NCBI GenBank assembly: GCA_910577375.1
Contig: CAJTLT010000006.1
Span: 1-64,000 of the forward strand
Direction: 5' to 3'
Origin: an uncultured Christensenella sp.
GTDB lineage: Bacteria; Bacillota; Clostridia; Christensenellales; Borkfalkiaceae
DNA: 64,000 nucleotides
The translations under genes and the position numbers were made by a program. This document shows positions 10,567 to 19,547 of the stretch, piece after piece (the stretch's first letter is position 1; each line of letters starts with the position of its first letter). The notes beneath the pieces were generated by a model. It ran no database searches and was not told where the DNA came from. It saw nothing but the letters and a program-made list of their open reading frames with translations.

Positions 10567-11120
10567 TAGTGTTTTCCCGCTGCTTCAAGTAATTTCCGAG
10601 TAAGTCCTATGGGCAGACCGACAACGTTGGAATAACTGCCCTTATAATCGCAAACCACTCCTTTATCCTGTATACCGTAGCTGCCCGCTTTATCCATAGG
10701 CGAGCCGCCTTCCACGTAGTTTTTTATAAATTCATCTGACAATATGTTGAACTTTACAAAGGTTTTTTCAAAACCGACAACCTTTTTAAAGGGGCTTTGA
10801 ACGCACACGCCCGTGATTACTTCGTGAACGTTGCCCGAAAGCATTTTAAGCGTTTGGAACGCGTCGTTTTTGTTTGCCGGTTTGCCGAGAACACGCCCGT
10901 TGTAAACAACTATCGTATCGGCGGCAATAACCGTTTTATCTTTATTGTTCGCAAACACCGCGGAACATTTCGCCTCCGCCAAACCGCACGCAAGCTGTTC
11001 GCTTACGGAAATATGAATACCGCTTTCGTCCACATCGGATACGATTATTTCAAAATTTGGTAAAAGCTGTTTTAACAGTTCTTTTCTTCTGGGCGAGGCG
11101 CTTGCCAAAACGTATTGCAT
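10566..11120 (-). CDS. maf: Maf-type nucleotide pyrophosphatase
   Basis: A house-cleaning pyrophosphatase that hydrolyses dTTP/UTP or modified nucleotides; the family also influences septation. The 184 residues start with the signature LASASPRRKELL, then SDVDES, AADTIVVYNGRVLGKP and DKAGSYGIQDKG, all typical. It precedes the MreB-like gene with a one-base overlap, an arrangement seen in many Bacillota where maf adjoins the mre cluster. A weak stem lies between it and the ppx/gppA gene upstream. Confidence 0.95.
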   Translation of the reverse strand: MQYVLASASPRRKELLKQLLPNFEIIVSDVDESGIHISVSEQLACGLAEAKCSAVFANNKDKTVIAADTIVVYNGRVLGKPANKNDAFQTLKMLSGNVHEVITGVCVQSPFKKVVGFEKTFVKFNILSDEFIKNYVEGGSPMDKAGSYGIQDKGVVCDYKGSYSNVVGLPIGLTRKLLEAAGKH

Positions 11121-11130
11121 ATGTATGATT

Positions 11131-11153
11131 AAAGCCGCTTGAAACGCGGCTTT
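11131..11153. terminator. Weak hairpin between ppx/gppA and maf
   Basis: An 8-bp stem AAAGCCGC/GCGGCTTT with a 7-base loop. Only three to four T residues follow on either strand, so it may attenuate rather than stop transcription from the upstream gene. Confidence 0.5.
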
Positions 11154-11157
11154 TCCG

Positions 11158-12672
11158 TTAAAGGATTTCTAAATTTTTGTGGAAGAATTTTCTGAATTCG
11201 GCCGACGCCGCGGTTGCGTTTTTGATTTCAAGCACCGCGTCGCCCTCCACTTCGGTTTTCATTATAACCGAATCGCCGAGGATATCGCAGTTTATACTCT
11301 TTATCGAACCGCATTTCGACCTGTCAAGACTTTCCGCAATTCTGAGCATAACGCCGAGTTTTTTGACAACGTCCAAATCCTCGTCGGAAACTATATCGCG
11401 ATATCTTGCCCAGTCGTAAGCGTTGATATCTTCTTTTTTGTGGCAGCACGCGGTAAATGCGGCAAGCACTATATCGCGGTGGCTGACGCCGTAAAGCGTG
11501 GCGTTAAGAATCATATACCAGCTATGGCGCTGGTGATTGTAATATTTTATCCTCATTCCGCAATCGTGCAACATAGCCGCGACTTTGAGAATTTTGAGAT
11601 ACTGGCGGGGAAACTTGTGCAGAACGCGGAGCTGTTTGAAAAGCTGGATACTTAAATTTACAACGTGTTCTACGTGTTTTTCTTCACAGTCATAATATTT
11701 TACAAGAGTTGTAAGCGAATAATTGAGAACGTCGGCAATAGGTTTTTCAATCGTCATAGGCAAAGCCTGATTGAACATTATGCCTTCTCTTAATCCAGCA
11801 CCCGAGAACGTGAACTGTTCCACGTTCATATATTTTATAAACGATTTTATTACTGCGAGCGCCGCGGGGAGAATATCCGCCCTTTCGGTTGAAAGACCTT
11901 TGATTTTCTTCTTTTTGTCAAGGTCCAAAACCTTTATCATATCGTAAATCGGGCTGAAATCCTCAACGGGCATTTTGTAGTTATGCACGGTATCCAAAGG
12001 ATATTTATGCACCATTCTCGTAATTTTGAAAAGATTTCTGAACGAACCGCCCACGCCTATCATCTGCGCGTCGGGGTCTACTTCTTTGAGCCATTCCACC
12101 TTTTCAAGCTGTGCGGTGAAAAATTCTTCTATTTTCTGCGCCTGCTCTTCGGGCTTTAAACCGTCGTTTGCAAACATTCCCGTAAGAGTTACCGCGCCGA
12201 AAGGCAAGGTGACGTAATTGAGCATATTTCTGCGGTTGTAATAAACGATTTTTGTAGAGCCGCCGCCGATTTCGAGAACGATGCCTTTGGGGATATCCAT
12301 TGTGTTTATTACGCCGCGGTAAACGAGAACCGCCTCTTCCTCTGCGGAAAGCACGCGGATTTTTATGCCGCACGTAGCCTGAATTTCATCAAGAAAGCTC
12401 CTTTGGTTTTTTGCACGGCGCACCGCTTCGGTTGCGACGGCAATTACGCGGGTTACGCCGCTGGAATCGCAGAGCTTTCTGAACATTTTCAAAGTTTTTA
12501 TCGTTTCGGCAACGCGCGCGGGTTTCAAAAAACCGTCGCGCTCCATATCCTGACCTAAGCGGACGCTTTCTTTAAGTTCGTCCACCACCATAAAATAGCC
12601 TTCGGTGAAAAGGTTAACTATAACAAGCCTTGCCGAATTAGAGCCCAAATCAATAATGCCAATCTTTTCCAA
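11158..12672 (-). CDS. Ppx/GppA exopolyphosphatase family protein with HD domain
   Basis: A 504-residue member of the exopolyphosphatase/guanosine pentaphosphatase family. The N-terminal ASKHA domain has IDLGSNSARLVI and the second phosphate loop EIGGGSTK; the C-terminal part has an HD-type motif, AAMLHDCGM near residue 365. It should hydrolyse polyphosphate and/or pppGpp. The start is TTG, supported by a strong GGAGGAG about 8 bases upstream and by the family N terminus (KIGIIDLGSN). It has its own extended -10 promoter and heads the unit with maf and the MreB-like gene. Confidence 0.92.
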   Translation of the reverse strand: MEKIGIIDLGSNSARLVIVNLFTEGYFMVVDELKESVRLGQDMERDGFLKPARVAETIKTLKMFRKLCDSSGVTRVIAVATEAVRRAKNQRSFLDEIQATCGIKIRVLSAEEEAVLVYRGVINTMDIPKGIVLEIGGGSTKIVYYNRRNMLNYVTLPFGAVTLTGMFANDGLKPEEQAQKIEEFFTAQLEKVEWLKEVDPDAQMIGVGGSFRNLFKITRMVHKYPLDTVHNYKMPVEDFSPIYDMIKVLDLDKKKKIKGLSTERADILPAALAVIKSFIKYMNVEQFTFSGAGLREGIMFNQALPMTIEKPIADVLNYSLTTLVKYYDCEEKHVEHVVNLSIQLFKQLRVLHKFPRQYLKILKVAAMLHDCGMRIKYYNHQRHSWYMILNATLYGVSHRDIVLAAFTACCHKKEDINAYDWARYRDIVSDEDLDVVKKLGVMLRIAESLDRSKCGSIKSINCDILGDSVIMKTEVEGDAVLEIKNATAASAEFRKFFHKNLEIL

Positions 12673-12727
12673 AATACATCTCCTCCGCGCCGTTTGCGTG
12701 TGGAATAAATAGTTTTTCTGCTAACAG

Positions 12728-12756
12728 ATTATAGCACACCATTTATTAATTGTATA
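12728..12756 (-). promoter_or_regulatory. Promoter of the ppx/gppA gene
   Basis: TATACA (12751-12756), 17 bases, TATAAT (12728-12733) with TGC before it, an extended -10. Confidence 0.75.
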
Positions 12757-12836
12757 TATTTTTTAAAAATTTTTGTGCAGATTGACCAAAAAATTTTTAC
12801 GAATTATGTCATAATCCGAAAGAATGAAAAATATTA

Positions 12837-13631
12837 TCAAAAACTGTTAATTTTTTTGAAAGTGAGCGGGCAGACAAACTCGGGCGCTATTTCTTTAAGC
12901 GGAACCAATACAAAATCCCTTTCGGCATACTCGGGGTGGGGAACGGAAAGCGTATCTTCGCGAATAATTTTTTGCCCGTAAAAAATTATGTCTATATCCA
13001 AAGTTCTGTCGCCCCAGCGGACAAGCCGTTCTCTGCCGCATTCCGCCTCTATGCGGTGAATTTCTTCAAGAAGTTTCAATGGCGGAAGATATGTTGAAAT
13101 TTCCGCGGCGCAATTTAAAAACTTGTTTTCCGCAACGCCGCCGTAAGGTTCGGTTTCGATATATGAAGACACCTTTTTAACCGTTATTCCCTGCGTCTCG
13201 CCCAAAAGCTTAACCGCCTTATCGAGGTATCCCTTTTTATCGCCGACAGACGAACCGATTGAAAGAAAAGCCCTTTCGCGCTCCACCGCCACGGTTACGC
13301 CAACGTTTGAAAATTTTATTTTCATAGGGGCTTCGGGCTTGTACACAGTGAGGCTTAAAGAAGTTAAAGGAAAACCGTCCATAAGCGCGTTAACGCAGGC
13401 ATATGCAAGGGTTTCGATAAGATTAAAAGTGTTTTCCGTTACGGTTTTTATAAGCGCGTTGCATACTTCCGAGTAATTCACGGTTGCGCTTAAATCGTCG
13501 TTTTTAGCCGCGGAATAAAAATCGGTATACAAATCCGCGTCTATCACAAAAAGCTGGGGGGAAGATTTTTCAAAGCCGTAAACGCCGTGCCTTGCATTTA
13601 TTTCCAGCCCGCGAATTTTAACCGCGTTCAT
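12837..13631 (-). CDS. folBK: FolB-FolK fusion: dihydroneopterin aldolase / HPPK
   Basis: A bifunctional folate enzyme of 264 residues. Residues 1 to about 118 are dihydroneopterin aldolase (RGLEINARHGVYGFE; the central LIETLAYACVNAL helix). From about 122 on (FLSIGSSVGDKKGYL) it is 6-hydroxymethyl-dihydropterin pyrophosphokinase with the metal and substrate motif RWGDRTLDIDIIFYG and VPHPEYAERDFVLVPL. The two catalyse consecutive steps and their product goes to FolP, encoded just upstream with a 14-base overlap. It is the last gene of the folate operon; no strong terminator was seen after it. Confidence 0.95.
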   Translation of the reverse strand: MNAVKIRGLEINARHGVYGFEKSSPQLFVIDADLYTDFYSAAKNDDLSATVNYSEVCNALIKTVTENTFNLIETLAYACVNALMDGFPLTSLSLTVYKPEAPMKIKFSNVGVTVAVERERAFLSIGSSVGDKKGYLDKAVKLLGETQGITVKKVSSYIETEPYGGVAENKFLNCAAEISTYLPPLKLLEEIHRIEAECGRERLVRWGDRTLDIDIIFYGQKIIREDTLSVPHPEYAERDFVLVPLKEIAPEFVCPLTFKKINSF

Positions 13632-14397
13632 ATTCTCTCCTTATGGCTTCCGCGTTTTCCTTTACGTCGTGAACGCGTACGAAAAGAACGCCCTTTTTCA
13701 CTGCAAGGCGGGTACTTTCAAGCGTTTGGGGGAGTCTGTCCTCAACGTTTCCGCCGAACATAGATTTGCGGCTTGTGCCCAAAAGCAAAGGATATCCCAA
13801 GGGCAACAGCTTTTCATAGCCGTTTAAAAGCTCGTGATTCTGCTCTTTGTTTTTGGCAAAGCCTATGCCGCCGTCAAGGATTATTTTGTTTTTATCTATT
13901 CCCGCGTTCAGCGCGGTTTCAACGCCGTTTTTCAAAAAGTCCGCAACAGGCTTCCATATATCGCCAGAAAGCGGAGTTTTACAGTTGTGCATTATGCAAA
14001 CGGAAGCGTTATATTTTGCGATAATTTCAGTCATTTCTTTTTCGCGGCTCAATCCCCAGATGTCGTTGATTAAGTCCGCGCCCGCGGCAAGCGCCGCCTT
14101 TGCCGTTTTCGCAAAATAAGTATCCACGGATAAAGGAACGTCAAACCGTTCTTTTACGAGCATGAGCGGGCGTTCGAGCCTTGAAATCTCTTCTTCCGCG
14201 CTCACCTCGGTATAGTTCGGGCGGGTGGACTGCGCGCCCAAATCTATGACTTCCGCGCCGTCGTTCAAAGCCTTTTCAACAGCAAAAAGCACGTCGTCCG
14301 CCGTACGGCGGCTTTCGTGCCAGAAACTGTCGGGTGTTAAGTTGATAATCGCCATGACGTGCGTGCCGCCGTCGAAAACTTTACTTCCTATTTTCAT
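13618..14397 (-). CDS. folP: Dihydropteroate synthase
   Basis: Joins the pterin pyrophosphate made by FolK to p-aminobenzoate. The 259-residue TIM barrel has the signatures [11 protein letters not shown] near the N terminus and [12 protein letters not shown] near residue 55, DLINDIWG in the middle, [15 protein letters not shown], and the closing RVHDV. All positions needed for pterin binding appear present. It overlaps folE by 4 bases upstream and the folB-folK fusion by 14 bases downstream, which points to translational coupling. Confidence 0.96.
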   Translation of the reverse strand: MKIGSKVFDGGTHVMAIINLTPDSFWHESRRTADDVLFAVEKALNDGAEVIDLGAQSTRPNYTEVSAEEEISRLERPLMLVKERFDVPLSVDTYFAKTAKAALAAGADLINDIWGLSREKEMTEIIAKYNASVCIMHNCKTPLSGDIWKPVADFLKNGVETALNAGIDKNKIILDGGIGFAKNKEQNHELLNGYEKLLPLGYPLLLGTSRKSMFGGNVEDRLPQTLESTRLAVKKGVLFVRVHDVKENAEAIRREYERG

Positions 14398-14942
14398 CGT
14401 TTTATAAGTGAAAGCACCTCGTTCTTTTTATCCTGCCCGAATTCGCCGAGCGTACTGTAAGTATAAGTTAAACTGCCCGCCTTTTTTACGCCGCGGCAGG
14501 TCATACACGTATGCTCCGCCTCACAGCAAACGAAAACGCCCTTGGGCTTTAAAACGCGCATAATCTCTTCCGCAATCTGCCTTGTAAGCCGTTCTTGTAT
14601 TTGCAGTCTTTTTGAAAATACGTCTACGGTGCGCGCAAGTTTCGAAAGCCCGACAACCTTTCCGTCCGGTATATAGGCTATTGTTATTTTTCCGAAAAAA
14701 GGCATCAGGTGATGTTCGCAGGTGGAAGAAAAATTTATACCGCTTTCAACAACCATATCGCCGCATTTTGTATCGAACGTGCGGGAAAGATGCTCTTCCG
14801 CATTTTGACCGGCCCCCGACAAAAGTTCGGCGTAAGCGTCGGCGACACGGCGCGGAGTATCTTTCAGCCCCTCTCTTTCTTTATCTTCGCCGAGAGCGTC
14901 GAGCAAATCGCCGATTGCTTTTATAACCTTTTCTCTATCCAA
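14394..14942 (-). CDS. folE: GTP cyclohydrolase I
   Basis: First enzyme of pterin synthesis, making dihydroneopterin triphosphate from GTP. Zinc ligands are seen in [10 protein letters not shown] and in the second motif [32 protein letters not shown] is conserved. I place the start at TTG, giving 182 residues, because AAGGAGG lies seven bases upstream and the family N terminus begins here; a longer frame running back to about 15107 only translates folC antisense-free sequence in another frame. The start lies inside the end of folC, an overlap of 22 bases. Confidence 0.93.
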   Translation of the reverse strand: MDREKVIKAIGDLLDALGEDKEREGLKDTPRRVADAYAELLSGAGQNAEEHLSRTFDTKCGDMVVESGINFSSTCEHHLMPFFGKITIAYIPDGKVVGLSKLARTVDVFSKRLQIQERLTRQIAEEIMRVLKPKGVFVCCEAEHTCMTCRGVKKAGSLTYTYSTLGEFGQDKKNEVLSLIKR

Positions 14943-16075
14943 TTTTTTGCCTCCTTCAAAAGAGTGAACGAACCGCATACCGCCACGGTTTTGCCCGAAG
15001 CCTTTTCCAAAGCGTTTGAAACGCTTGCCGCCGCCGACGCATTGCCGAAATACGTTTTGCACGCCTTGAAAATATTGCCCAACTTCATTGCCCGCGGGCT
15101 TTCGCATTCAACCGCTATTATTTCTTTTGCAAGCCCCGCAAGAGAGCGCACGTTTGCGTTTATATCCTTATCGCTCAGACAGCCGAAAATTATCGACGTT
15201 TCTTCAGCCTTGGCGTATTCCGAAAGATAATTTACCAGCGGATTAAAGCTTTGCGGATTGTGCGCGCCGTCAAGGATATACGTTTTGCCGTCAGCCTCAA
15301 CCGTTTCCATTCTGCCGTCGGGTTTTGTGTTTTTAATCCCCTCATATATTGCGGTTTCTTCTATACCGAGCCGCTTTGCCGCCTCCGCCGCAAGCCCCGC
15401 GTTATAAGTTTGTTCCTCTCCGAACACGGGTACAAATTCGCACTTGCCCGCAACCGTTGCGCCGAGGTTTTCAAAATATTCAATCGTTTCCCGCGTGTTG
15501 CAGCCGCTTATCAAAGCTTCGCAGCCGTCTTTGATTATGCCCGCTTTATGCGCGCGTATGCTATCCAGCGTTTTGCCGAGAACGGACGTATGCTCCAACG
15601 ATATCGAGGTTATAAGCGCAAGCTTTTTGCGCAAAACCGCGTTGGTTGCGTCATATGTGCCCCCCAATCCGCATTCCACAACCGCATATTCGCAGCCCGC
15701 AAGATAAAAAGCGTAAAGCGCGGTTGCCGTTTCCGCCTCAAACCGAGTAGCGTCGCCCGCAATTTTCAAAACGGCTTCCGCCGCGTCGCAAAACAAATTC
15801 AGATTTATTTTTTTTCCGTCTATACGGAACTGCCCGAAATAATCGTAAACCTCAGGCGAAGTAAACGTCCCCGTGCGCTTGCCCGCGGCAACAAGTATCT
15901 GCGTTAAATATTCCGCAACGGAGCCCTTTCCGTTAGTGCCCGCGACGTGTATTATTCTCATTCTTCCGTCGGGCTTGCCGAGCGCGTCAAGCATTGCGCG
16001 CGTGCGTTCCACCCCGAAATCCATACCGCGGAAAGAGAGATTTTCAAGCGCGGCCAAAACCTTTTCGTACCTCAT
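14921..16075 (-). CDS. folC: Folylpolyglutamate synthase / dihydrofolate synthase
   Basis: Mur-ligase-type enzyme that adds glutamate to (dihydro)folate. The P-loop is [15 protein letters not shown], followed by [14 protein letters not shown], the [15 protein letters not shown] motif and the C-terminal [11 protein letters not shown] choose the ATG that gives MRYEKV; another ATG three codons earlier would fall at or before the predicted transcript start. There is no Shine-Dalgarno sequence. It is the first gene of the folC-folE-folP-folBK operon. Confidence 0.93.
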   Translation of the reverse strand: MRYEKVLAALENLSFRGMDFGVERTRAMLDALGKPDGRMRIIHVAGTNGKGSVAEYLTQILVAAGKRTGTFTSPEVYDYFGQFRIDGKKINLNLFCDAAEAVLKIAGDATRFEAETATALYAFYLAGCEYAVVECGLGGTYDATNAVLRKKLALITSISLEHTSVLGKTLDSIRAHKAGIIKDGCEALISGCNTRETIEYFENLGATVAGKCEFVPVFGEEQTYNAGLAAEAAKRLGIEETAIYEGIKNTKPDGRMETVEADGKTYILDGAHNPQSFNPLVNYLSEYAKAEETSIIFGCLSDKDINANVRSLAGLAKEIIAVECESPRAMKLGNIFKACKTYFGNASAAASVSNALEKASGKTVAVCGSFTLLKEAKNWIEKRL

Positions 16076-16088
16076 AAAATTCATACGG

Positions 16089-16117
16089 ATTATAGCACAA
16101 GTGTGCAGATAAAGCAA
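16089..16117 (-). promoter_or_regulatory. Folate operon promoter, almost leaderless
   Basis: TTGCTT (16112-16117), 17 bases, TATAAT (16089-16094) with TGC before it. The first ATG lies four bases beyond the -10 and the second (MRYEKV) 13 bases beyond it, so the mRNA has at most a few untranslated bases. Confidence 0.75.
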
Positions 16118-16151
16118 GAATATTGTAAATTATTTTGAGAATACTGTTTGT

Positions 16152-16826
16152 ATGGCTCTTATTTTCATTCGCACCACGATTATATTCGTGGTACTGCTTT
16201 TAATAATGAGGCTTATGGGCAAAAGCCAGATAGGCGAAATGCAGCCCTTTGAATTTGTTATAAGCCTTGTGATTGCCGAGCTTGCCTGCATACCGATGGC
16301 GGACAGTTCCATACCCATTTTATACGGTATTATCGCCATAGTGACGATATTTATTCTGCATGAGATAGTGTGGCTTTTCGAGCTTTGGTTCAAACCCGTA
16401 AAGAATATTGTAAGCGGAAAGCCGTCGGTTGTGATAAACAAAAACGGCATAGACGAATTCCAGTTAAAAAAGAACAATCTTGACGTAAGCGATTTGATAG
16501 AGAGCATGCGCGTTGCGGGATATTTCAATTTAGACGACGTATATTACGGCATCTATGAGGCGAACGGCTCGTTTTCCGCGCTTGAAAAGGAAGAAAAGGC
16601 TTCTTTATCTCTCCCCCTTATGCTTATAGACCGCGGAAAGGCAGACACGCAAAATCTCGCCCGCTGCGGGTTTGACAGGGACGAGCTGAAAAAGTTTTTA
16701 CAAAAGCAGAACTGCAAAGAAAAAGACGTTGTGGCTATGACCGTGAACGGCGAAGGCAGGGTTTATTTCCAGAAGCGCGGCGAACATTATAAAATTTTGC
16801 AATACGAGGTGAAAGGTCAATGGTAA
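16152..16826 (+). CDS. DUF421 (YetF-type) membrane protein
   Basis: A 224-residue protein of the DUF421/YetF family. Two or three membrane helices lie within the first 80 residues (FVVLLLIMRLMGKSQIGE, then ALYG-type helices), followed by a cytosolic domain with the conserved VVINKNGIDEFQLKKNNL and a later second small domain. YetF-type proteins are membrane proteins of uncertain role, often in sporulating species. No Shine-Dalgarno sequence is visible before the ATG. It overlaps the DUF4363 gene by 7 bases, a pairing common in Clostridia. Confidence 0.9.
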   Translation: MALIFIRTTIIFVVLLLIMRLMGKSQIGEMQPFEFVISLVIAELACIPMADSSIPILYGIIAIVTIFILHEIVWLFELWFKPVKNIVSGKPSVVINKNGIDEFQLKKNNLDVSDLIESMRVAGYFNLDDVYYGIYEANGSFSALEKEEKASLSLPLMLIDRGKADTQNLARCGFDRDELKKFLQKQNCKEKDVVAMTVNGEGRVYFQKRGEHYKILQYEVKGQW

Positions 16827-17197
16827 AGGCTATCTCTTACACGATTGTTGCAATAGCTCTTTGCATAGGGCTTTTCATATTCACGCAATGGTACGTAAAC
16901 GCCCAGTTCAAAGAGTTTAACGAGGCGCTCGAAGCGCTTTACACAAAAGTAGAAACGCAAACCGCAAGCGCCGAGGACGGATACGCCGTGCGCGCGCTGT
17001 GGGACGATAAAAAATCCAAGCTGCACATATTCGTACCGCACAACGATATTTCTTATATAGATTACTGGCTCAGCGAAGCGTGCGGGCTTTTATACAACGG
17101 AGAATACGAGCTTGCTTTGGGCAAAGTCGAAGTTTTAAAGGAAATTTCAAAAAACCTGCCCGACGCTTACAACGTTAAGTTCGAAAATATTTTCTGA
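16820..17197 (+). CDS. DUF4363-type membrane-anchored protein
   Basis: 125 residues: one N-terminal membrane helix (about 4-23) and an outer helical domain rich in charged residues, ending GKVEVLKEISKNLPDAYNVK. Size, topology and the position after a DUF421 gene match the DUF4363 family, whose function is unknown. AAGGT before the ATG lies within the DUF421 coding sequence. It ends five bases short of the convergent ylmC gene. Confidence 0.8.
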   Translation: MVKAISYTIVAIALCIGLFIFTQWYVNAQFKEFNEALEALYTKVETQTASAEDGYAVRALWDDKKSKLHIFVPHNDISYIDYWLSEACGLLYNGEYELALGKVEVLKEISKNLPDAYNVKFENIF

Positions 17198-17202
17198 CGG
17201 AT

Positions 17203-17574
17203 TTACTCGTATTCGTCGTAACTGCGCCTTCCTCCGTGCGGCGGATACTGCGGGGGATAATTCGGCGGAGGGCATTCGGGCGGGAACGGGCGGCAGTTAT
17301 CCGTCGGGCAATCTGGCTTAGGCGGTTTCGGCGGGGGCGGCGGTTCTTTGCCGTATTTGACAAGAACGGCGTCCTCCCCGATTTTAACAATGCAGTTTAT
17401 AGGCAAAAAAATCTCCTGCTTGGAAAAGCGAAACCCCTTACAGCCCGTAACGGTAAAGCCGAGAACGTTGTTTTCGGGGAAAGAGAACGAGATATCGCAC
17501 ACCTTGCCGAGATGCTTGCCGTCTGTTAAATTTATAACGTCTTTTTGTTTTAAGGCGGAAAACGTAACTTCCAT
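17203..17574 (-). CDS. YlmC/YmxH-family PRC-barrel protein with proline-rich tail
   Basis: 123 residues. The first 75 form a PRC-barrel like YlmC/YmxH sporulation proteins: a start like LKQKDVINLTDGKHLGKV and the closing LPINCIVKIGEDAVLVKY. Unlike the short family standard it continues into a tail dense in proline, with PPPPP, KPPKPDCP and repeated PPNYPPQYPP blocks plus three cysteines, which could bind or cross-link at a surface. I choose this ATG because anything earlier would be encoded inside the preceding terminator hairpin. No Shine-Dalgarno sequence is visible. Confidence 0.8.
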   Translation of the reverse strand: MEVTFSALKQKDVINLTDGKHLGKVCDISFSFPENNVLGFTVTGCKGFRFSKQEIFLPINCIVKIGEDAVLVKYGKEPPPPPKPPKPDCPTDNCRPFPPECPPPNYPPQYPPHGGRRSYDEYE

Positions 17575-17585
17575 AATATAAAAAT

Positions 17586-17618
17586 ATGCGCAAGGCAATC
17601 CGAAATTGCCTTGCGCAT
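17586..17618 (-). terminator. Terminator of cvpA, directly before ylmC
   Basis: A 14-bp stem ATGCGCAAGGCAAT and its complement with a 5-base loop; leftwards it is followed by ATTTTTATATT, which runs straight into the ylmC start codon. T-rich flank also exists on the plus strand. Confidence 0.85.
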
Positions 17619-17628
17619 TCAATTTTAT

Positions 17629-18186
17629 TTAACCTGTAATCCCTTGCCAGTCCGGATTTATTCTGTCGAACAGCGCGTCCAGACGGAACAAACTGCCCGT
17701 TAAGCTGTCATAAAGCTCAGTTGCCGTCGTACCGCCGACCCAGCCTATTATTTTAAGAACCAAAAGAGCGATTAAAGCGAACATCAACGCAAAGAATATC
17801 GCGCCGAAAGCTCTGTCCAGCGTGCGTATTACTATATTTTTGCTCCTTGAAATGCCCTTTATAATCCCAACGATTATAATCCTCAAAATCTGGACTACGA
17901 TAAACAGAACTATATAGTAGACCACGACTTCCATATGAATTTTGCCGAGGAAATCGTAGAACCAGCCCTCTTTTTCCGTCCAGAGAGAAGAAAATTTACG
18001 CATCAAATCGCCGATAAAGCCCACTTCGAGAAAAACCGTTCCCACAAGCGCGCAAACAACGATTGCTATTATAAAGCCGAAAATACCCTTTGTGAAAAAT
18101 TTCAGTCCCGAGCCGAAACCGACAAGCGCGCCCAAAAGCAACCCGCCTGCAACTATGCCTACGGCTATCCAGTCAGCCAATACCAT
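17629..18186 (-). CDS. CvpA-family membrane protein
   Basis: A 185-residue integral membrane protein with four hydrophobic helices and the family pattern: an N-terminal glycine-rich helix (LLLGALVGFGSGL) and a RTLDRAFGAIFFALMFALIA segment matching the conserved D-R-xx-G motif of CvpA. The family is named for colicin V production in E. coli; in Bacillota its role is unclear but probably in the cell envelope. It has its own promoter and a strong terminator, so it is a single-gene unit. Confidence 0.88.
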   Translation of the reverse strand: MVLADWIAVGIVAGGLLLGALVGFGSGLKFFTKGIFGFIIAIVVCALVGTVFLEVGFIGDLMRKFSSLWTEKEGWFYDFLGKIHMEVVVYYIVLFIVVQILRIIIVGIIKGISRSKNIVIRTLDRAFGAIFFALMFALIALLVLKIIGWVGGTTATELYDSLTGSLFRLDALFDRINPDWQGITG

Positions 18187-18213
18187 ATTTTAACCCTGTT
18201 TACTTTTTATATT

Positions 18214-18242
18214 ATTATATCAAAAAATATAAACAAAGTAAA
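18214..18242 (-). promoter_or_regulatory. cvpA promoter
   Basis: TTTACT (18237-18242), 17 bases, TATAAT (18214-18219), leaving a leader of about 20 bases. Confidence 0.6.
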
Positions 18243-18269
18243 CGGTTTTTAAACGGTATCGGCTAATGG

Positions 18270-19085
18270 TTATATTTCACAGTAAACGATTCCCGCCGCG
18301 TCCGTGCCGATATGAGTGCCTATTACGGGGCAAATATTGCTCTTTTCTGAACATTCGATTTTGAGTTTTTCCAAAAGCGAGCACGCGTTTTTATCGTTGG
18401 CGGTGTATATGAGATAAACGGGCTTTGAAAAATCTATTTTATTTTTATCCACCAAAGAAGCAATATGGCTAAGCCCTTTGCTCATACCGAACTGCTTGGA
18501 AAGCATTTCAACCTTTCCGTCAAGCCCGAAAGTAATTACGGGCTTTATTTTAAGCACCGAACCGATTATTGCGGATATGTTCGAAAGCCTTCCGCCCTTT
18601 CTCAGATTTTCAAGCGTATCGAGGCAAGCGTATATTTTGAGTTTGGGGCGGAGCGCGTCCACCATAGCCATAATTTCAGCCGCGCTTTTATCCGCCATTT
18701 TCAAAGCTTCCGTAACACAGAGTTTGAGCATAACGGTTGTGCATTTTGTATCGCAAACGTAAACGTTTTCATATTTTTGCGCAACGGCTTTGCAACGCTC
18801 GTAAGAACCGCTTAAAACCGATGCAAGCGGCATAAGCAAAACCTCGTCCGCCTCTTTAAGCGCTGAAATCACCGCCGTTTCTATCTGGTCTTCGGTAAGC
18901 TGTGAAGTATGGGGGAATTCCTTATCCGTTGCAAGCTTTTCATAAAACTCTTCGCAGTTTATATCCAAGCCGTCGCGGAACTCCTCCGTTCCGAAATTTA
19001 TTGTAAGGGGCATAACGGTCACGCCCAAAGCCTTTGCTTCTTCCTGCGTGATGTTGCTTGAGGAATCCGTAATTATTTTAACCAT
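18270..19085 (-). CDS. DegV-family fatty-acid binding protein
   Basis: DegV proteins (FakB-like) bind a fatty acid and present it to a fatty acid kinase. The 271-residue product begins VKIITDSSSN, has the conserved HTSQ motif (FPHTSQLTEDQ), LSGSYERC and the loop RKGGRLS. I choose the internal ATG, after AAGGAGAAAAACA, over a longer frame starting ten codons upstream inside the MarR gene. It overlaps the MarR gene by 8 bases, and a MarR-DegV pair fits lipid-responsive control, though no fatty acid kinase gene is present here. Confidence 0.92.
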   Translation of the reverse strand: MVKIITDSSSNITQEEAKALGVTVMPLTINFGTEEFRDGLDINCEEFYEKLATDKEFPHTSQLTEDQIETAVISALKEADEVLLMPLASVLSGSYERCKAVAQKYENVYVCDTKCTTVMLKLCVTEALKMADKSAAEIMAMVDALRPKLKIYACLDTLENLRKGGRLSNISAIIGSVLKIKPVITFGLDGKVEMLSKQFGMSKGLSHIASLVDKNKIDFSKPVYLIYTANDKNACSLLEKLKIECSEKSNICPVIGTHIGTDAAGIVYCEI

Positions 19086-19530
19086 TGTTTTTCTCCTTTT
19101 CAATCGTTTCAACAAATTTTTTAAAAAGCGCGGCGGTAAGTTCGAGTTCTTTTTCGCCGAGCGATTCGGAAAGCATATTAAAAATATAATTTCCGTAAGA
19201 GTTGTCTTTATGATAATAACCCGTGAATTTATCCGTTACTTCAAGGCGGAAAGTGCGCTTATCGTCGGTGGGGACTTTATTCACATATCCTTTTTCCACA
19301 AGCTGGCGGACTTTATACGCCGCATGGGAAGAAGTAATCGAAAGGCAATCGGCAAATTCGCTTACGGTAGGGTTGCCCATAAGCCCTATTGTTTCAACCG
19401 CGAAAAATTCGGTAACCGTTAAAGAACCTTCCCTTTCTCCGAGCACCTCGAAAATATGTCTGTAAAGGTGCAGCCTGAAATCACGGTAAATTTTTTCAAA
19501 ATTATTTTCCAAATCTTCTTTGACGCCCAT
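19078..19530 (-). CDS. MarR-family transcriptional regulator
   Basis: 150 residues with a winged helix-turn-helix typical of MarR: VSEFADCLSITSSHAAYKVRQLVEKGYVNKVPTDDKRT (wing with DDKR) in the middle and long helices at both ends for dimerisation. Start is the ATG 7 bases after CGGAG. It is the first gene of a two-gene operon with degV; a strong sigma-A promoter lies just upstream, and a perfect 10-bp palindrome overlaps the early transcribed region, a possible operator. Direct lipid sensing is inferred only from the partner gene. Confidence 0.9.
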   Translation of the reverse strand: MGVKEDLENNFEKIYRDFRLHLYRHIFEVLGEREGSLTVTEFFAVETIGLMGNPTVSEFADCLSITSSHAAYKVRQLVEKGYVNKVPTDDKRTFRLEVTDKFTGYYHKDNSYGNYIFNMLSESLGEKELELTAALFKKFVETIEKEKNNG

Positions 19531-19547
19531 CAAATGACTCCGTTTAT

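Noticed and set aside
14943..15107. Extended folE start
   Set aside because: The added residues (Gly/Lys/Phe-rich) are the folC coding strand read out of frame; the TTG start with AAGGAGG is better.
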